Part shown: piece after piece, positions 36,322-48,567 of the stretch
Position numbering within the stretch: position 1 is the first letter of the stretch
Layout: every line of letters starts with the position of its first letter
From: Spongilla lacustris
Lineage: Eukaryota > Porifera > Demospongiae > Spongillida > Spongillidae
Reading direction: 5' to 3'
Assembly: GCA_949361645.1 (NCBI GenBank)
Contig: OX442425.1
Span: 6,885,622 to 6,949,621, forward strand
Length of the DNA stretch: 64,000 bases
Made by a program: the position numbers and the translations under genes
The notes under the pieces: generated by a model
What the model saw: only the letters and a program-made list of their open reading frames with translations
The model's database searches: none
What the model was told of the DNA's origin: nothing

Positions 36322-38046
36322 CAGTGCCGTAGACAACTTTTTTGCTTTGAGGGTGCTTAAAATGTGGGGGCATAATCTATTTCATAACTTCCACATCATG
36401 AATACAGTGAGTATTAACAAATCGCCTAAAAATTTGCTGCCTGCTTGAAATACGACTTAAAAACTCATTGCCAGGTCTAACAAATCTGTTTCAGTCTTGT
36501 GGACATGTACTGAACCATGCACCAATTTAACCTATTTTGGTTCATTGTTCTTCTCAACCATCGCTAAAAGACCTCTCACTGATTGCATTAGTGGCCGGCA
36601 TTAGTAGCAGGGTTGCCGAAAGTCAGGCCGGGGTCCGGCCTGTGACCGGCCGGCCTGAAAGGCCCGGCCTGCCAGGCCGGCCTGCCAGGTCGGATAAATT
36701 GATGTTATTAAACAATTTATTAAAAATTCATGGCTAACCACAAAACATTGTGAACTTATTCAACAATTTATTACTTCTTCAGCGTGCAGCTCCATCCGAG
36801 CGGGTTGTTTTCGCGAGCTAAGCTGATTCAACAGCGCCAGAGATGGAACCTTCTCCCTCAACGTTTGGAGGTGTGTGTCATGCTGAAGCACAATGCATGG
36901 TTAATTACAAGTATTTAGACAGCAAGCGCGCTGTTTGCATCACTGCATGTTATGTATCTCAGACTCAGTTTCTGTATCTGCAGTTTGTAAATTGTAACCA
37001 CTACCAGCTGATTGTAATAACTATAATTAGCATTAAAGTGGGAAAAACCACTAAGTGAAGTGACTGGATGGGTATAAGGGCGACGTTGGCATTTGCTATA
37101 CTAAGAGCCACAAGTTTGTGCATAAGAGGAAGCAGAGTGAATTGGAGAAGTGCAGTGCACATGGATGATGGGGCTGGACTACCCACATCCGTCAGCTTAT
37201 GAATAGTGTTATTATGTGTGTGCATGTGCCTGAGTATGGTATTTTGTATTTTAGGGGGGTTTTTTTTAAATAAATTACTATAGACATCGCGAAATGAATT
37301 AATAATTTATTATAATAAGTGGGTGGATCCCGGCCTGCCGGCCTGTCAGATCACGGTCCGGCCTGCCAGGCCAAGCTAAATGTCCGGCCTGGCAGGCTGA
37401 CCTGGCAGGCCGGACTGGCCTTCGGCAACCCTGATTAGTAGTATAAGCTTTGCTAGCTCAAACACTTCCAAATAAAGTGTCCTTTCAACAGCATTCAGAG
37501 ACTTCAAGTAGACAATCAAATCATTCACTTGTACCCAACCTTTGCCTTTGATACGTTACTATGTAGAATGTGTAGCTGTGTTAGGAGACCTTCCTGGTCG
37601 TTGAGCAGATGCAACACTCTCCGATTAATCAGAATCAACAGTTGTACCCCCAAATGGAGGCAGATGAATAGGTACCAAGGCTGCTGGGCAAAGCACAATC
37701 ATCGCTGCGTGCATGTGGTTCTGGAATGGTCAGCCGATAACCCGCAGCTACATGTGATTGTGGGTGAGCGCCATCTACTCCCGAGGTTTTGAAATACTTC
37801 AAAATGGACATATTACTTCTTCTGAGGTAAACGTGGAATCGAGCATAGATTATTTAGACACGAGCAGTGCAGCAAGCGAACAGTTATAAACCGCAGTTTA
37901 TTACATTGATAACTACACTGATATTGTAATAGAGATCTAATGTAGTGTTAAACGGATGATTGATTATGGCTTACATGTATGCAGCATGCTTTGGCGATTT
38001 AGAAATGGTCTTCCAAAAAAATTTGGCACCCCGTTGTCTACGGCCG
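36322..38046 (-). mobile_element. Decayed hAT transposon
   Basis: The left end CAGTGCCGTAGACAAC and the right end GTTGTCTACGGC (near 38033-38044) form short inverted repeats. The minus-strand interior has the hAT C-terminal dimerisation region: VYLKSLNAVERTLYLEV and FELAKLILLMPATNA (about 37560-37434, rejoined across an inserted MITE), then ISERSFS (about 36585-36560) and, after frame changes, VHVHKTETDLLDLAM (about 36510-36470). A-x-SERSFS and the LT/DLLDL motif are typical of hAT transposases. The N-terminal DNA-binding and catalytic parts are missing. No 8-bp duplication was found around the outer ends. Confidence 0.7.
36608..37433. mobile_element. 826-bp hAT-type MITE with perfect 8-bp duplication
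   Basis: The left end CAGGGTTGCCGAAAGTCAGG and the right end in reverse complement, CAGGGTTGCCGAAGGCCAGT, are inverted repeats. ATTAGTAG stands at 36600-36607 and again at 37434-37441, an exact 8-bp target duplication as hAT transposases make. Subterminal regions are packed with GGCCGGCCTG/CAGGCCGG. It inserted within the coding sequence of a hAT transposase. A relic of the same family lies near 16306-16362. Confidence 0.95.
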
Positions 38047-38880
38047 GCGTTGAATTGGTATTGTAAATGGCTGCAGACTGCAGTTAATAAAAAAGGCAGA
38101 GGCATTGATCAAACAAGGAATGCGGAGCCGGATTGGATAGACATATTATACAATTGGTCTCGCTTGCCATGACGTAATAACGTCATGACACGAAAGGTTT
38201 AGAACGTGACAGTCACGTGATATACCATATTTTTGACTACAATTGTATAACCCGTGCATCCTTGCAGCTAGATTCACGATGTGATTATTGTTTTAAATTC
38301 ATAGAAACATCAATCGTCCAACTACCAATTTGGAAGGGTTCGTTATGCAAACGCAAAACCGCTACCAAAACCGCCCATTCTGGCTGTTCAAATTCATAAC
38401 CGCAAAAAACTACTGTACTTAATTAGGGCCACGCATTACGTCAAGCCGCAGTAGTCTCTGCAGCGCTAGCACTCGGGATTTCTAAAAAGCACAAAATGCG
38501 TATTTAAAAAAAACAATCCGTTTGTTTTTTTTATTCAAGAGTGCATAATTGTATTGTGCTTACATAAACAAAATAAATTTGCGACAGGAAATGGTATTTT
38601 TATCTGTGGTTTTCTCAATTGCATAATTACCAGTTTACAACTGTACGGAGTGTGCAGCCTACAAGCCTATAGGTGAGGATTTTGTGGGAAAGAGAAAGAA
38701 AGGGTGCATGCGCGGGAAGAGGTGTAAGGAATGAGGGAGGTAAAGGAGAAGAGACAGAGTGTATGCTGGGAGCGGGGAAGAAAATATACAGGTCCGCATG
38801 TGCATAACGTTCCCAATTCAGTATCCTATAGCTATAGCTCATTTATATTCTCATTTCATCCTCTCCTTTCTCTCTACATA
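38047..38880. other. No gene recognised
   Basis: AT-rich unique sequence with short frames only. No repeat of note. Confidence 0.4.
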
Positions 38881-39194
<314 letters not shown>

Positions 39195-39199
39195 TCCCA

Positions 39200-39709
39200 C
39201 TCTCTTCTCATTCTTAATTTCATTTCTCTATCTCCCTCTATATGTAATGTAATCCATCCGCAGCTGCGTCCATTGGGTCTGGGGCCGAGACTAGGCCCTC
39301 ATATCGCGCACCTTTCTAATTTCTTTCCATGTGTACTTATACGCATACCAGACGGTACACGTATGTTACTCGTGATTATTCGGTCTTGCGCTAAGTACAA
39401 TTACTCGTACGTCATATATATGTATCGGGTGATGCGCAGTTATAGTATATTACATCGCATGATGAAATCGAATTGGTTTGCAAAAATCTGGCACATGCAA
39501 CAACTAATAAACACTGCATGGTATATTGATAGTTTTTGTCAATGTTAAGTAACCATTTTGTAATGTGTGACTACAATACAAGTATACTTGTTCCTGCTTT
39601 CTCTAGGGTTTCTAAATACTTATGCTATTGTTCAGGAGTTTCATTTAAAGTTGATATTTCGTTCGTATTCATCAGCCTGCAAGTAACCACTAAATACCAA
39701 TAGCAGAGA
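39200..39709. other. Upstream region of the scaffold gene
   Basis: No gene recognised. Probably 5' untranslated or promoter sequence of the gene starting at 39710. No clear core promoter element was seen. Confidence 0.35.
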
Positions 39710-42700
39710 ATGTCATTGAAAGAAAAGTCAGCAAAAGTGTCTGCTGCATTATGGTGAGTGGGCATCAGCACTGATGGATTGTTTTTAAGACTGCCCTCAT
39801 TTTAAATGACAATATCTTCGAAACTAAATGAATTCATCACAGTGCAACATGTATTCTGATATGTACCTCCATGCTATTTATCCGAATTAAGTGCATAAAT
39901 CATGATATTATGATTATTAATAATTAAGTACACATGTGTGGCAAATTACTGTGCATTAAATCTACTGTTTTACTAATCATATCACTTGCAAAGGGGGAAA
40001 GTCTTTAAAAGCAAAGCAAAGTCCAATCACCTCCTCCCAGGTGAACCCTCTAGTCATCCCAGACAGAAACCTGCCAGTAAGCTTGTTGTGGTCATAGGAG
40101 TTTCACCCAATAGCACCTTTCATGAATACAGATAATCAGGAGCCTGCTATAGTACAGGTTGATGAGGAGGAGCCAGAAATGTGCTATGGTGAGTTATTGT
40201 GCACTACATAGAGAACATACTGTACTCGTTGTGGACTTGCAGAGACAATGAATGAGAGTAAGGTGCCAGCACATGTTTTCTCAAACTACTGTGACCCTCC
40301 AGTAATCAAGCAAAGAACACATAGTGAGGTTAGATTGATGTACTGATAATTAAACCCACTACATGTATAGAGAAATCTAAACCTTTCAGTATCCTCCATA
40401 ATTTCCATTCTAACTAGTGGCAATTGCCATTTTCCTTAGTAGGCAACTTGCAAAATTACTGCATTATACAAGACTTTATTTTCATGTCATTAAGAAAACA
40501 GCACACAGCCTTAGAGGGAGCATGAGAACTAGTTTTGTGAAGTTAAAGTTAACTGTTAATTTCCTGCAACGGAAAATGGCAATTTATCATGGAAGAGGTC
40601 CAAATGGGCCAAGGATTATAATGTCTCACAAACTTTTCCTCTTTCTTTTTTTTTTTTCAAGGCTGATCAGCTTCATGACTCCTTTTCAGATAGTGGTAAG
40701 GATTTCTGCATTACAGACATAAGGCATTTAATTAACTCACTTATGGTGCACGATACAAGCATTACATGTCATTGCTATGTTAAACAAAGTTTATTAAAGC
40801 CATAAGTAACTGCAGTTCAGTTGTAGTGAATACTATCAGTTATTCAATATTATTTAAGTAAGGTTCAATGTTTACTCTCTACAATCTAGGTGATGGTGAT
40901 GAGTATGAAGAAACTGAAACTCGGCAAGGTTTGTGCTCACATTGTTAAATGTAATTTGGCATTTTAATGATGGGTGATGTAATAAACCAGTAACATCGAG
41001 GTTAAGTGATGGCGATGTGTATGAAGAAACTGAAGATCAGCAAGGTTTGTGCATCCCATTATATTATATTTAAGCATTAATATGATGATGTGTGTACACT
41101 GCATAGTTTTAATCTAAAGATCACCAATTTCCTAATTTTAGACACTGGGGATGTATATGAAGAAACAGAGTGTCCGCAAGGTTAGTGCATGCACGTACAA
41201 TTAGAACATTTTAATCATGGGATTTATTTAGCCACAATCGTCAAGTGTGATCTATGTGTTGCAGTTTTGGGGAAGGTATGAATAAAATACAATAACAAAG
41301 AAACTGTTTAAAAAAAGTGTTTCTAATTGTAGATATGTTCACTTGTTACTTCATTTCACAAAAGAAAATGAGTAGTCAATCTAGAGTACATGCAGTATGT
41401 GTTAAACTAGTCTTAAATAGCTAAGAGTCATGCCAGTAGTTGTGCCATATGCAGTTGTGCAACATATGTGTCCAACTGGGGCATGCATATGTGCATGAAG
41501 GGATTTTATATCAGCTATCTACTATTATATGTTTTTTTTAAAGCACTTGCCTACATGTACATGTATGGTAGACGTTTTGGAGCTTTGTATCTTGTCAGTG
41601 GTATGAAATAGTCTCATGCTAATTTATACACATATAAACCTGTCACTTGTCACTAAATATCACTTTTTGGGTGGTCCAAGGTATGCTAGTACCGAAGATA
41701 TAAAAATTTCTCTGGCAGATATCAAGTTTTTACGATATTTGAGCTTAATACCTACACGTACATGTAACTCCTGATTCTTTTATCTCAAAAGCGTCAAAAT
41801 TGAAATCCATGTTCAAAAGTAATGTGGTTATTCATATCTTCTTTTCGTTTCAATTTCAATAAACTATTGCTGAGTTATAGGTTTGAGAACATCAAGTAGA
41901 CATTTCGCGGTACTACACGTTTTTGGGGCGTTTTGGGGGGATGGACAATGTTTATTTGTATGCTTCAGTCTAATTATCATTTTACATCACAAACCACAAT
42001 ACTTTTTTTGAATTGAAACTTATTAATAACTTTCAATCTGCATCCATTTTGGTGTCTTTTGCAGTAATTTTTTCATCAATATAGCTTTTCCTAACTGTCT
42101 TATTATCTGAGACAGACAATAGTTATGAATTGAAGAACATTAAGTACTGACAAAACATACATAGGCCTATTGTGACTTAGCACTATGGCTCTATGTGTTT
42201 GCTGACAAAGTATATTCAAATGTTCGCATATCATTTCCACCATAATTGTTCTGCTTATAAGACTTTTATACTTGCCTATCCCTGTGGAACAGACTATTAT
42301 CATAACTGCACTGTTTAGTTTGCAAATGCTTTTTCAGTCATCTCAATGTTTAGAATGCCCTTAAAGCTAAAGTTTGTTATATTAGTACAATGCCAATGAT
42401 GTAAACATACTTGTTTGGCTATCAAAACACTTTACATTTACTTTCCAGATCATGGCGAGGTGAGTATCTCTTTGAAAGTGATGCACCTACTGGTCTCAAA
42501 GACAATAGTAGGTATTAATTATACAGATATGTCACTCTGGTAAGTAGCTGATCCAACGGGCCATGATTAGATTCACCAAATGTTTCACATTTTGTACATG
42601 GAGTACCTCTTCATCCCCAAGAATGAATACAAAATATTACTTTTACCTATGAAATTTGTTTGCAGGTTGATGAGATCTATGATCAACCACCTTGTAAGCT

Positions 42701-45700
42701 GCCATTTGATACAATGCTTAAATTACCATAGTGTTCCCACTCTTTTAGCTGAAAAAGCACACATTTCGAAGAGGCCACTGCCAAAGCCTCCTTCTCCATC
42801 TTCAGCAGATGAATACGAGGTTGCTGATTTGTATGACACAATTGATGAGAATGCTCAAAAACGGCTAAGAAAACTGGCTGAGAAGTCATCCCAACAACCA
42901 AAAGGAGGCCCGCAAAATGATGCAGAGGAGTATTATGAAGAGTTTGATGAAAATGCTGTGCCTGAGTGCCCTGAAACCTCCCATCTAAAAGGTCTCAAAA
43001 CAGTTAACATTTTACACCAAATGTGCAACTTTTTTTTATTCTCTACAGGATCAAAACGATATGCAGAACAAAATGGCATTCAGACTAGAATGGAGCAACA
43101 AGCATTTCAAAGGGTAAATGAATTCACTGGAGCACGCATCATTGCCCTAAGCATCTGTATAAGTATGTACATTAATTTTTATCGTTTATTAACCTCTTGG
43201 AACTGTTAAGAGCAATATCAGTTTAGAGTTCAATAGGAAAGATTTGTTTTAGTCACAATGCCATTGAATATGATATTGAGCACATAACACCCACCCACCC
43301 TCTGCCTGTCATCAGAAATGTTAAACACGCATGGGCCCACACATTGCAAGCAACCTCATTGATGACCTCAACCCTCTCTATTCAGGGAGGAGCAAATCAT
43401 TCGTCCAATCCTGCATCCTTGCAACGTTGCGAATCAGTTTCTCCCCCATACACCCCACCTCCTCCAACACCACCTGAGACTCCACCTCCTCCTCGATCCA
43501 CTTCACCCTCACCTCCTCCACCTCCTCCCCCAAAGCATATACTCTCTCCGTCACCCTCACCTCCTCCACTTCCTCCCCAAAAGTGTATAGTCTCTCAAAC
43601 ACCCTCACCTCCTCCTCCTCCTCCTCCATTCCCTCCACCACCATTGTCCCCATCACCTCCTCCTCCTGTCTTCTCTTCCCACTCCATTTATCAAGTAGCC
43701 CAATCTAAGTCATTACCACTCCTTCCATCACGAATCAAATTGTTACCACTAAACCCTCCTGCTGTAGAAATTACAGATCATTTGCTTCAATCCTCATGCG
43801 AACTTGAATGTCATTCACTTCCTACTAAGAACCGCCTTGAACGTTGCTCACCTAGCCCCTCGCTTCAATCCACATTCATCAACCACACGCTAACTTGTGT
43901 AAAACAAACCCTGACCCCTCCTCCCACTGGTCCAAAGAAGTCAGCATTAAAACCACCAGTGCACTTAGCCACACCCCCAAGTGCAGCTCTAGCTGACAAG
44001 ATCCAAACTTCAAGTCATTCCAGCATTCAGCGCCCAAACCTTCAAGATGCTGCATGTCAGGAAGGTAAGGGGGGAGAATGTCACATTTGCTTCCATGTAA
44101 ATTACATACGGTTATTCAATAATTATAATGATAAATTATTACTATATAAATATGCAGATGTATAAACAACAAATACACAAATTATGTACATGTACAGCAC
44201 ATTTTAATAATGATACATATAATTATAATTATTTTCTTTCAGCAGCTCCAGTTGCTAAGGTTGCAATGGTACAATCATTAAATAAGGTATGAACGTATGT
44301 ATGTAGTCAAAACCAACCAACGCTTAAATAGGTCATAAAAATGATGGGAACAGTTTTTATGTATCTACTTTTTGTGCAGAATGGTGTTGGTCACATGACA
44401 TGGAAGGAAATCAGCACAGAGCATGGTAAGTTAATGATCAATATTACAGAGCAGTGCATATACACTTCACTTATGTTAAAGTGCATCCATAAATGTAACT
44501 GATGCAATTATTTGATGCAGGACTAGAAAATGGGCAGCAAAAGGATGGACCAGATTCCAGATCAAAGCCAAAGCCTGAGTTCATGCCAAAGCCAAAATTG
44601 GATTCCAAACTAATGCCAAAACCTGATTCCAAACCAAAGCCAAAACCAAAGCCGTTACCTCAATTACCAAAGATTGCTGTGCCTATGTCAAAGCCTTCTA
44701 AGGTACCCTAACCCTAACCCTAACCCTAACCCTAACAATGTAGATTTCTGAAATTGTAGGTACAAGTTGGATTGATGTATGCTTTTAAAGAACCTACTCT
44801 TTGCATACATAATGTTTCTTCATGAAGGTAAAGCAAAGAGATTCCATAATAAATGAAGTAGCTACAGAAGGAGAAGTTAAAGAAACAGGGCATGAAATGA
44901 GTTTGGATCATAATGATGCTTCAATCAAAGCACAGTATGATACACATGAAGAGAACAGCCCACATCCCCAAGAGGCACTTTGTAAAACGAAACAGAGCAA
45001 AATGTTATTCAGTAGAGATGACACTAAAGAGCCACAAAGAATACATTTGAAAGACAATGATTTTGAACAAGATAAAGAAGTGAAGACATTTAACATTCTA
45101 CTGAGATCCAGTAATTGCCTTTCAATGAGGCATAAAGGATGCACGCAATCTGACCAGGATGCAGATGCACTGCAAAACAAGTGCACCATTCCAGTACATA
45201 AAGATGGGGACTATGGGGAAAGAACAGCATCTGGTGTGCTCAAAAGTGCATCTGAAGGTAAATTGCACACATTGTTTTCTTTGACTGGTTGTATTTTTTG
45301 GTGTTTTATTTATTTGTAATGACTTGCAGCACGTTATTCCCTTACAAAACATGCCAAACTGAAGGATCAACCTAAGGACTTAGTTTTTACTACTCCTTCT
45401 CCTCCTGAAAATGAACCGAAAACTCAAATGAGGAGCAGAATCAAGCTCCAGAATTCTGAACCGACCAAAACCCCAAGTGTGTCAGCTTCAGATAATGAAA
45501 ACTCTTCTTCGATTTCACAATTGGAATTGTCTTTGTCAGAAAAGACCACATCTGCTCCTTTATCAGTACTGCACAGAAAGGCATCTCTTCCACCGAAAAA
45601 CTCAAGCACTGAAGTTGTCAAGATGAAAGAGCACATAGATGGAGGATCAGAAAGGTCATGCACTACTGAATCAGTAAGCAATAAAAGGCCTACTCCTAGC

Positions 45701-47365
45701 TCCCCATCAGTGGATAGAAAAGATTTCTTAATTTCTAATCCAAAAACCTTGCAAAAGGTAGCATCAAACAAAACAGATGTCTTTTCTCCATCACCTCACA
45801 AAGGTCAGGATGTTGAATTACCACAAGAGGAAATCAGCAAACATAAACCACCTATTTTCCCAAAGGCCAAAGCTCAAAAAACAGAGCACAATGACATCAC
45901 ATCACAAGCTGACCTTCCGGCAAAGGCTGGCACAAAGAAACCTCCTCTACCTCTCAAACCAAAACTAATTGACATTCCCATGCCTCTGTGTACCACTGAG
46001 TCTCCTGACTACAGTAAAGAAACTGAAACCAGCAAACCCATTGATGAGCAATCAGAACAATCACCTCCACTGTGTAAGTTCACTGTGCCGAAACCTCAAG
46101 TGGCCCATGGTAGAACAGTCACAAAACAATTTCCAGGGTACTCAAATCCAGGACCAAACCGTAAAGTATTATCAACTCCTACTGATCAAGAACACAAGGT
46201 GCAGCGTGCAGTTGTGAATGATGTCTCCCACAACAGCGGGGTGCTTTTGAAATCCAAGTTTCATCAACAATCCATTCAAATGCTTGAAAATAGTTGTTCT
46301 GCAGATGATCAAACTATGATGAGCAAAAATGAATTCCCAAATCATTTTGGAGCCAATTCAAGCAGCAGGTATTCATCCAATCCTGAGTCGTGTGAATCCA
46401 TCAGGCACGATTCCTTTCACGATGAAACTGCAAGATGCAATGAAGAATGCAGTGTAAGCCATGAAAAAGTTTGCAATAGTTTTCCTCAGAATTCTCTTCA
46501 AATTCTTTGTACATTATAAAAATCCCCATTGCACATCTCTATAGCTTTTCCTTACATGTTGCCTATTAATCATGCTAATTGCCACCTCCACTTCATTATT
46601 CTTCAATTAAAATATTTAGTTGCACAGCACTTCCTATATACTTAGTACTGTTGGAAGTAAATGATATGAAGTGTTGGGATGGAACCTCATAGCTGTGTAC
46701 AATTACATGTCTGTCTTTCTCCTCAGCCTCAGGAGCCCGCCACTACAAAAGCTAGTGGATATCATTCCTATTTGGAGCGGTCTGGTGGATTCAAACAAAG
46801 CTCTCAGGCTGAATCCACACCTATGATGGCCGAGCTCTCCACAGTACTGTTGTCATTGAAGGCAAAGTCAAAGTCAAATGAGCAGCATCAGTTCAATGCT
46901 AATGGACACTCATACAGACTTACTAAGTCAAAAATTAATGATGAATTTAACACATCACCTACTAAACCTAAGAGCTGGAGAGCTGTGCCAAATGTGGAAA
47001 GGCAATCTGTTCAGATTCCTGGCAAGTCATCCGTTGACACCCAGCATGCAGAGTCAAAGTTGAATGTAAAGGCTCAGGAAACCATGGAAGCTGAAGTCAA
47101 ACATGGCCCCAAGAAGCATGTTCCCCCTTCTGCAGCACATGTTATGAAAAAACCCAATCCTGTACATAAACCTTCACATTTAAAGTCTACAGTGGGTCCT
47201 GTAGTTAATCCAAGATCCATCAACCAGCTGTGTAGCAATACTGATAAGATTAAAACCATTAAGCCAACAACTGTGCACCTCTTCAAGGAAGATTCCTTTA
47301 AGGAAGAAATGTCCAAAGAGGCAGATTTTAGAGGAGGAGCAAGCAGGGGAAATGTGTGGAAGTAA
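39710..47365 (+). CDS. Proline-rich protein with tyrosine-motif array, putative signalling scaffold, 18 exons
   Basis: Exons: 39710-39753, 39994-40076, 40132-40188, 40243-40328, 40662-40695, 40890-40928, 41142-41180, 42449-42459, 42666-42693, 42749-42991, 43049-43113, 43386-44064, 44243-44286, 44380-44425, 44521-44702, 44828-45257, 45330-46453, 46727-47365. All phases agree; about 1290 residues. The N-terminal 220 residues are acidic with repeated tyrosines: DGDEYEETE, TGDVYEETE, DEIYDQPP, DEYEVADLYDTIDEN, EEYYEEFDEN. These resemble SH2-binding sites; YDQP fits the YDxP type. Next comes a polyproline exon (PPPPTPPETPPPP and similar), then PKPK-rich and Ser/Lys-rich disordered sequence with SH3-type motifs (RPLPKPPSP, KPPLPLKPK). 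There is no catalytic domain, signal peptide or membrane segment. The layout recalls adaptors such as FYB/ADAP, but homology is not shown. The end is uncertain: TGGAAGTAA at 47357-47365 is either Trp-Lys-stop or a GTAAGT donor to an unseen exon. A stretch at 41006-41044 copies the EYEETE exon but lacks an in-frame acceptor. Confidence 0.75.
44705..44736. repeat. Interstitial telomere-type repeat (CCCTAA)5
   Basis: Five units of ACCCTA follow directly after the donor GT of the intron at 44703, so the intron begins GTACCCTAACCC. TTAGGG is the usual metazoan telomere repeat. The short perfect tract could be a repair scar. Confidence 0.95.
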
Positions 47366-48264
47366 GTACTTATAATGCTATACATTCCCATGCCTATACC
47401 ATAGCTGATTTGTTTATTGCAATACATTTACTTGAGATAAAAATAACACGAAACAAAATATCACATCAAAGCTCAATATCACTGTGCCACGTTTGGTGCA
47501 CAAGATATAAAAACATCATAGTTCTCACTGAGAAAGTTAGTGGTACATAGGATTTGAAGGCAATGTTGGTGTAAAAAGGAAGGGAACAAGGGATTGGAGA
47601 TACAATGATTATTCTTTATTAATTATAAATAATTCCTATATTTAGCACTTTGTAGAACGACATTACATTTAAGTTACTAAATATAGGAATAATTACCACT
47701 ATAAATGAGCAATGAATTCCAGGCTTTAAATCACATGTAAGATAAACACCAGGATCTAGATAGATGATCAGGAGCTACATGACTTCTCGAGGAGATTACA
47801 CTACATTTTTGTAAAGAATACTAAGCGGCCAATTTGAATTCCTGGGAAAATATTTAACTATATTATTAATTTAGTGTTCAGTTATGCTGCTTATTTTGAT
47901 GCATACTGCCGGGTAGAATATTGTAAAATCCATTACTTTCATAATACTGGCAAGAAATGTAATTTTAAGAGAGGTTTCTGGATAGAGCAGCCAGGTCTCA
48001 TATTAAAAAGTGACAAGATATTATCATGCTCAGACCCATTTCACAGTATCCAATGATTAATTTCTCCTACAGAAAATAGGTCTCTTTCATTTAGTGATGA
48101 TGGAGTTCATTGGCTGCTGTGAAAACCAGAATAGGTTTAGGTCTATACTTAAAATTCACAATCCGGAAAATAGCTCAAGAGGCTAGCATGACAGGAAATT
48201 TCAACCATTAACAAACTATGGAGATGCTATGTTTTGTTATAAATATAATTATTAAGTTGGATCT
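47366..48264. other. Downstream region of the scaffold gene, no exon recognised
   Basis: A short palindrome lies at about 47628-47700: ATTCCTATATTTAGCA pairs with CTAAATATAGGAAT. A 60-codon frame at 47874-48056 has no known motif. No AATAAA was noticed close to the possible stop at 47365. Confidence 0.45.
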
Positions 48265-48265
48265 A

Positions 48266-48567
48266 GGGGGCTTGTCCTAATAACTTTAGGAAAAATTTAT
48301 GTCATTGTGACATTAGGGGGGAGGGGGTTGAAAGCTAAGATGCTAAAGAAAATTTTATCATGCGCAAGTTTTTTTAATGCAGAGCTGTATAAGACCACAA
48401 TGATCATAGATCTCCAATGACTCTCATAGTCAGACATGTACATTGAGTTGCGTTCTATGCTACAATTTTTAAAACAAAAACTCGATGGCATTAAGGGGGG
48501 AGGGGGTAAAAATGTTAACGTCACAATGACGCTAATTTTTCAAAATCGTTTGGACAAGGCCCCTTAA
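48266..48567. mobile_element. About 300-bp MITE with TA duplication
   Basis: The left end GGGGGCTTGTCCTAATAACT and the right end in reverse complement, AGGGGCCTTGTCCAAACGAT, match at their tips. Further in, GTCATTGTGAC occurs near both ends in inverted order. TA flanks both sides. The element is AT-rich with two G-rich runs and no coding frame. Confidence 0.65.
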
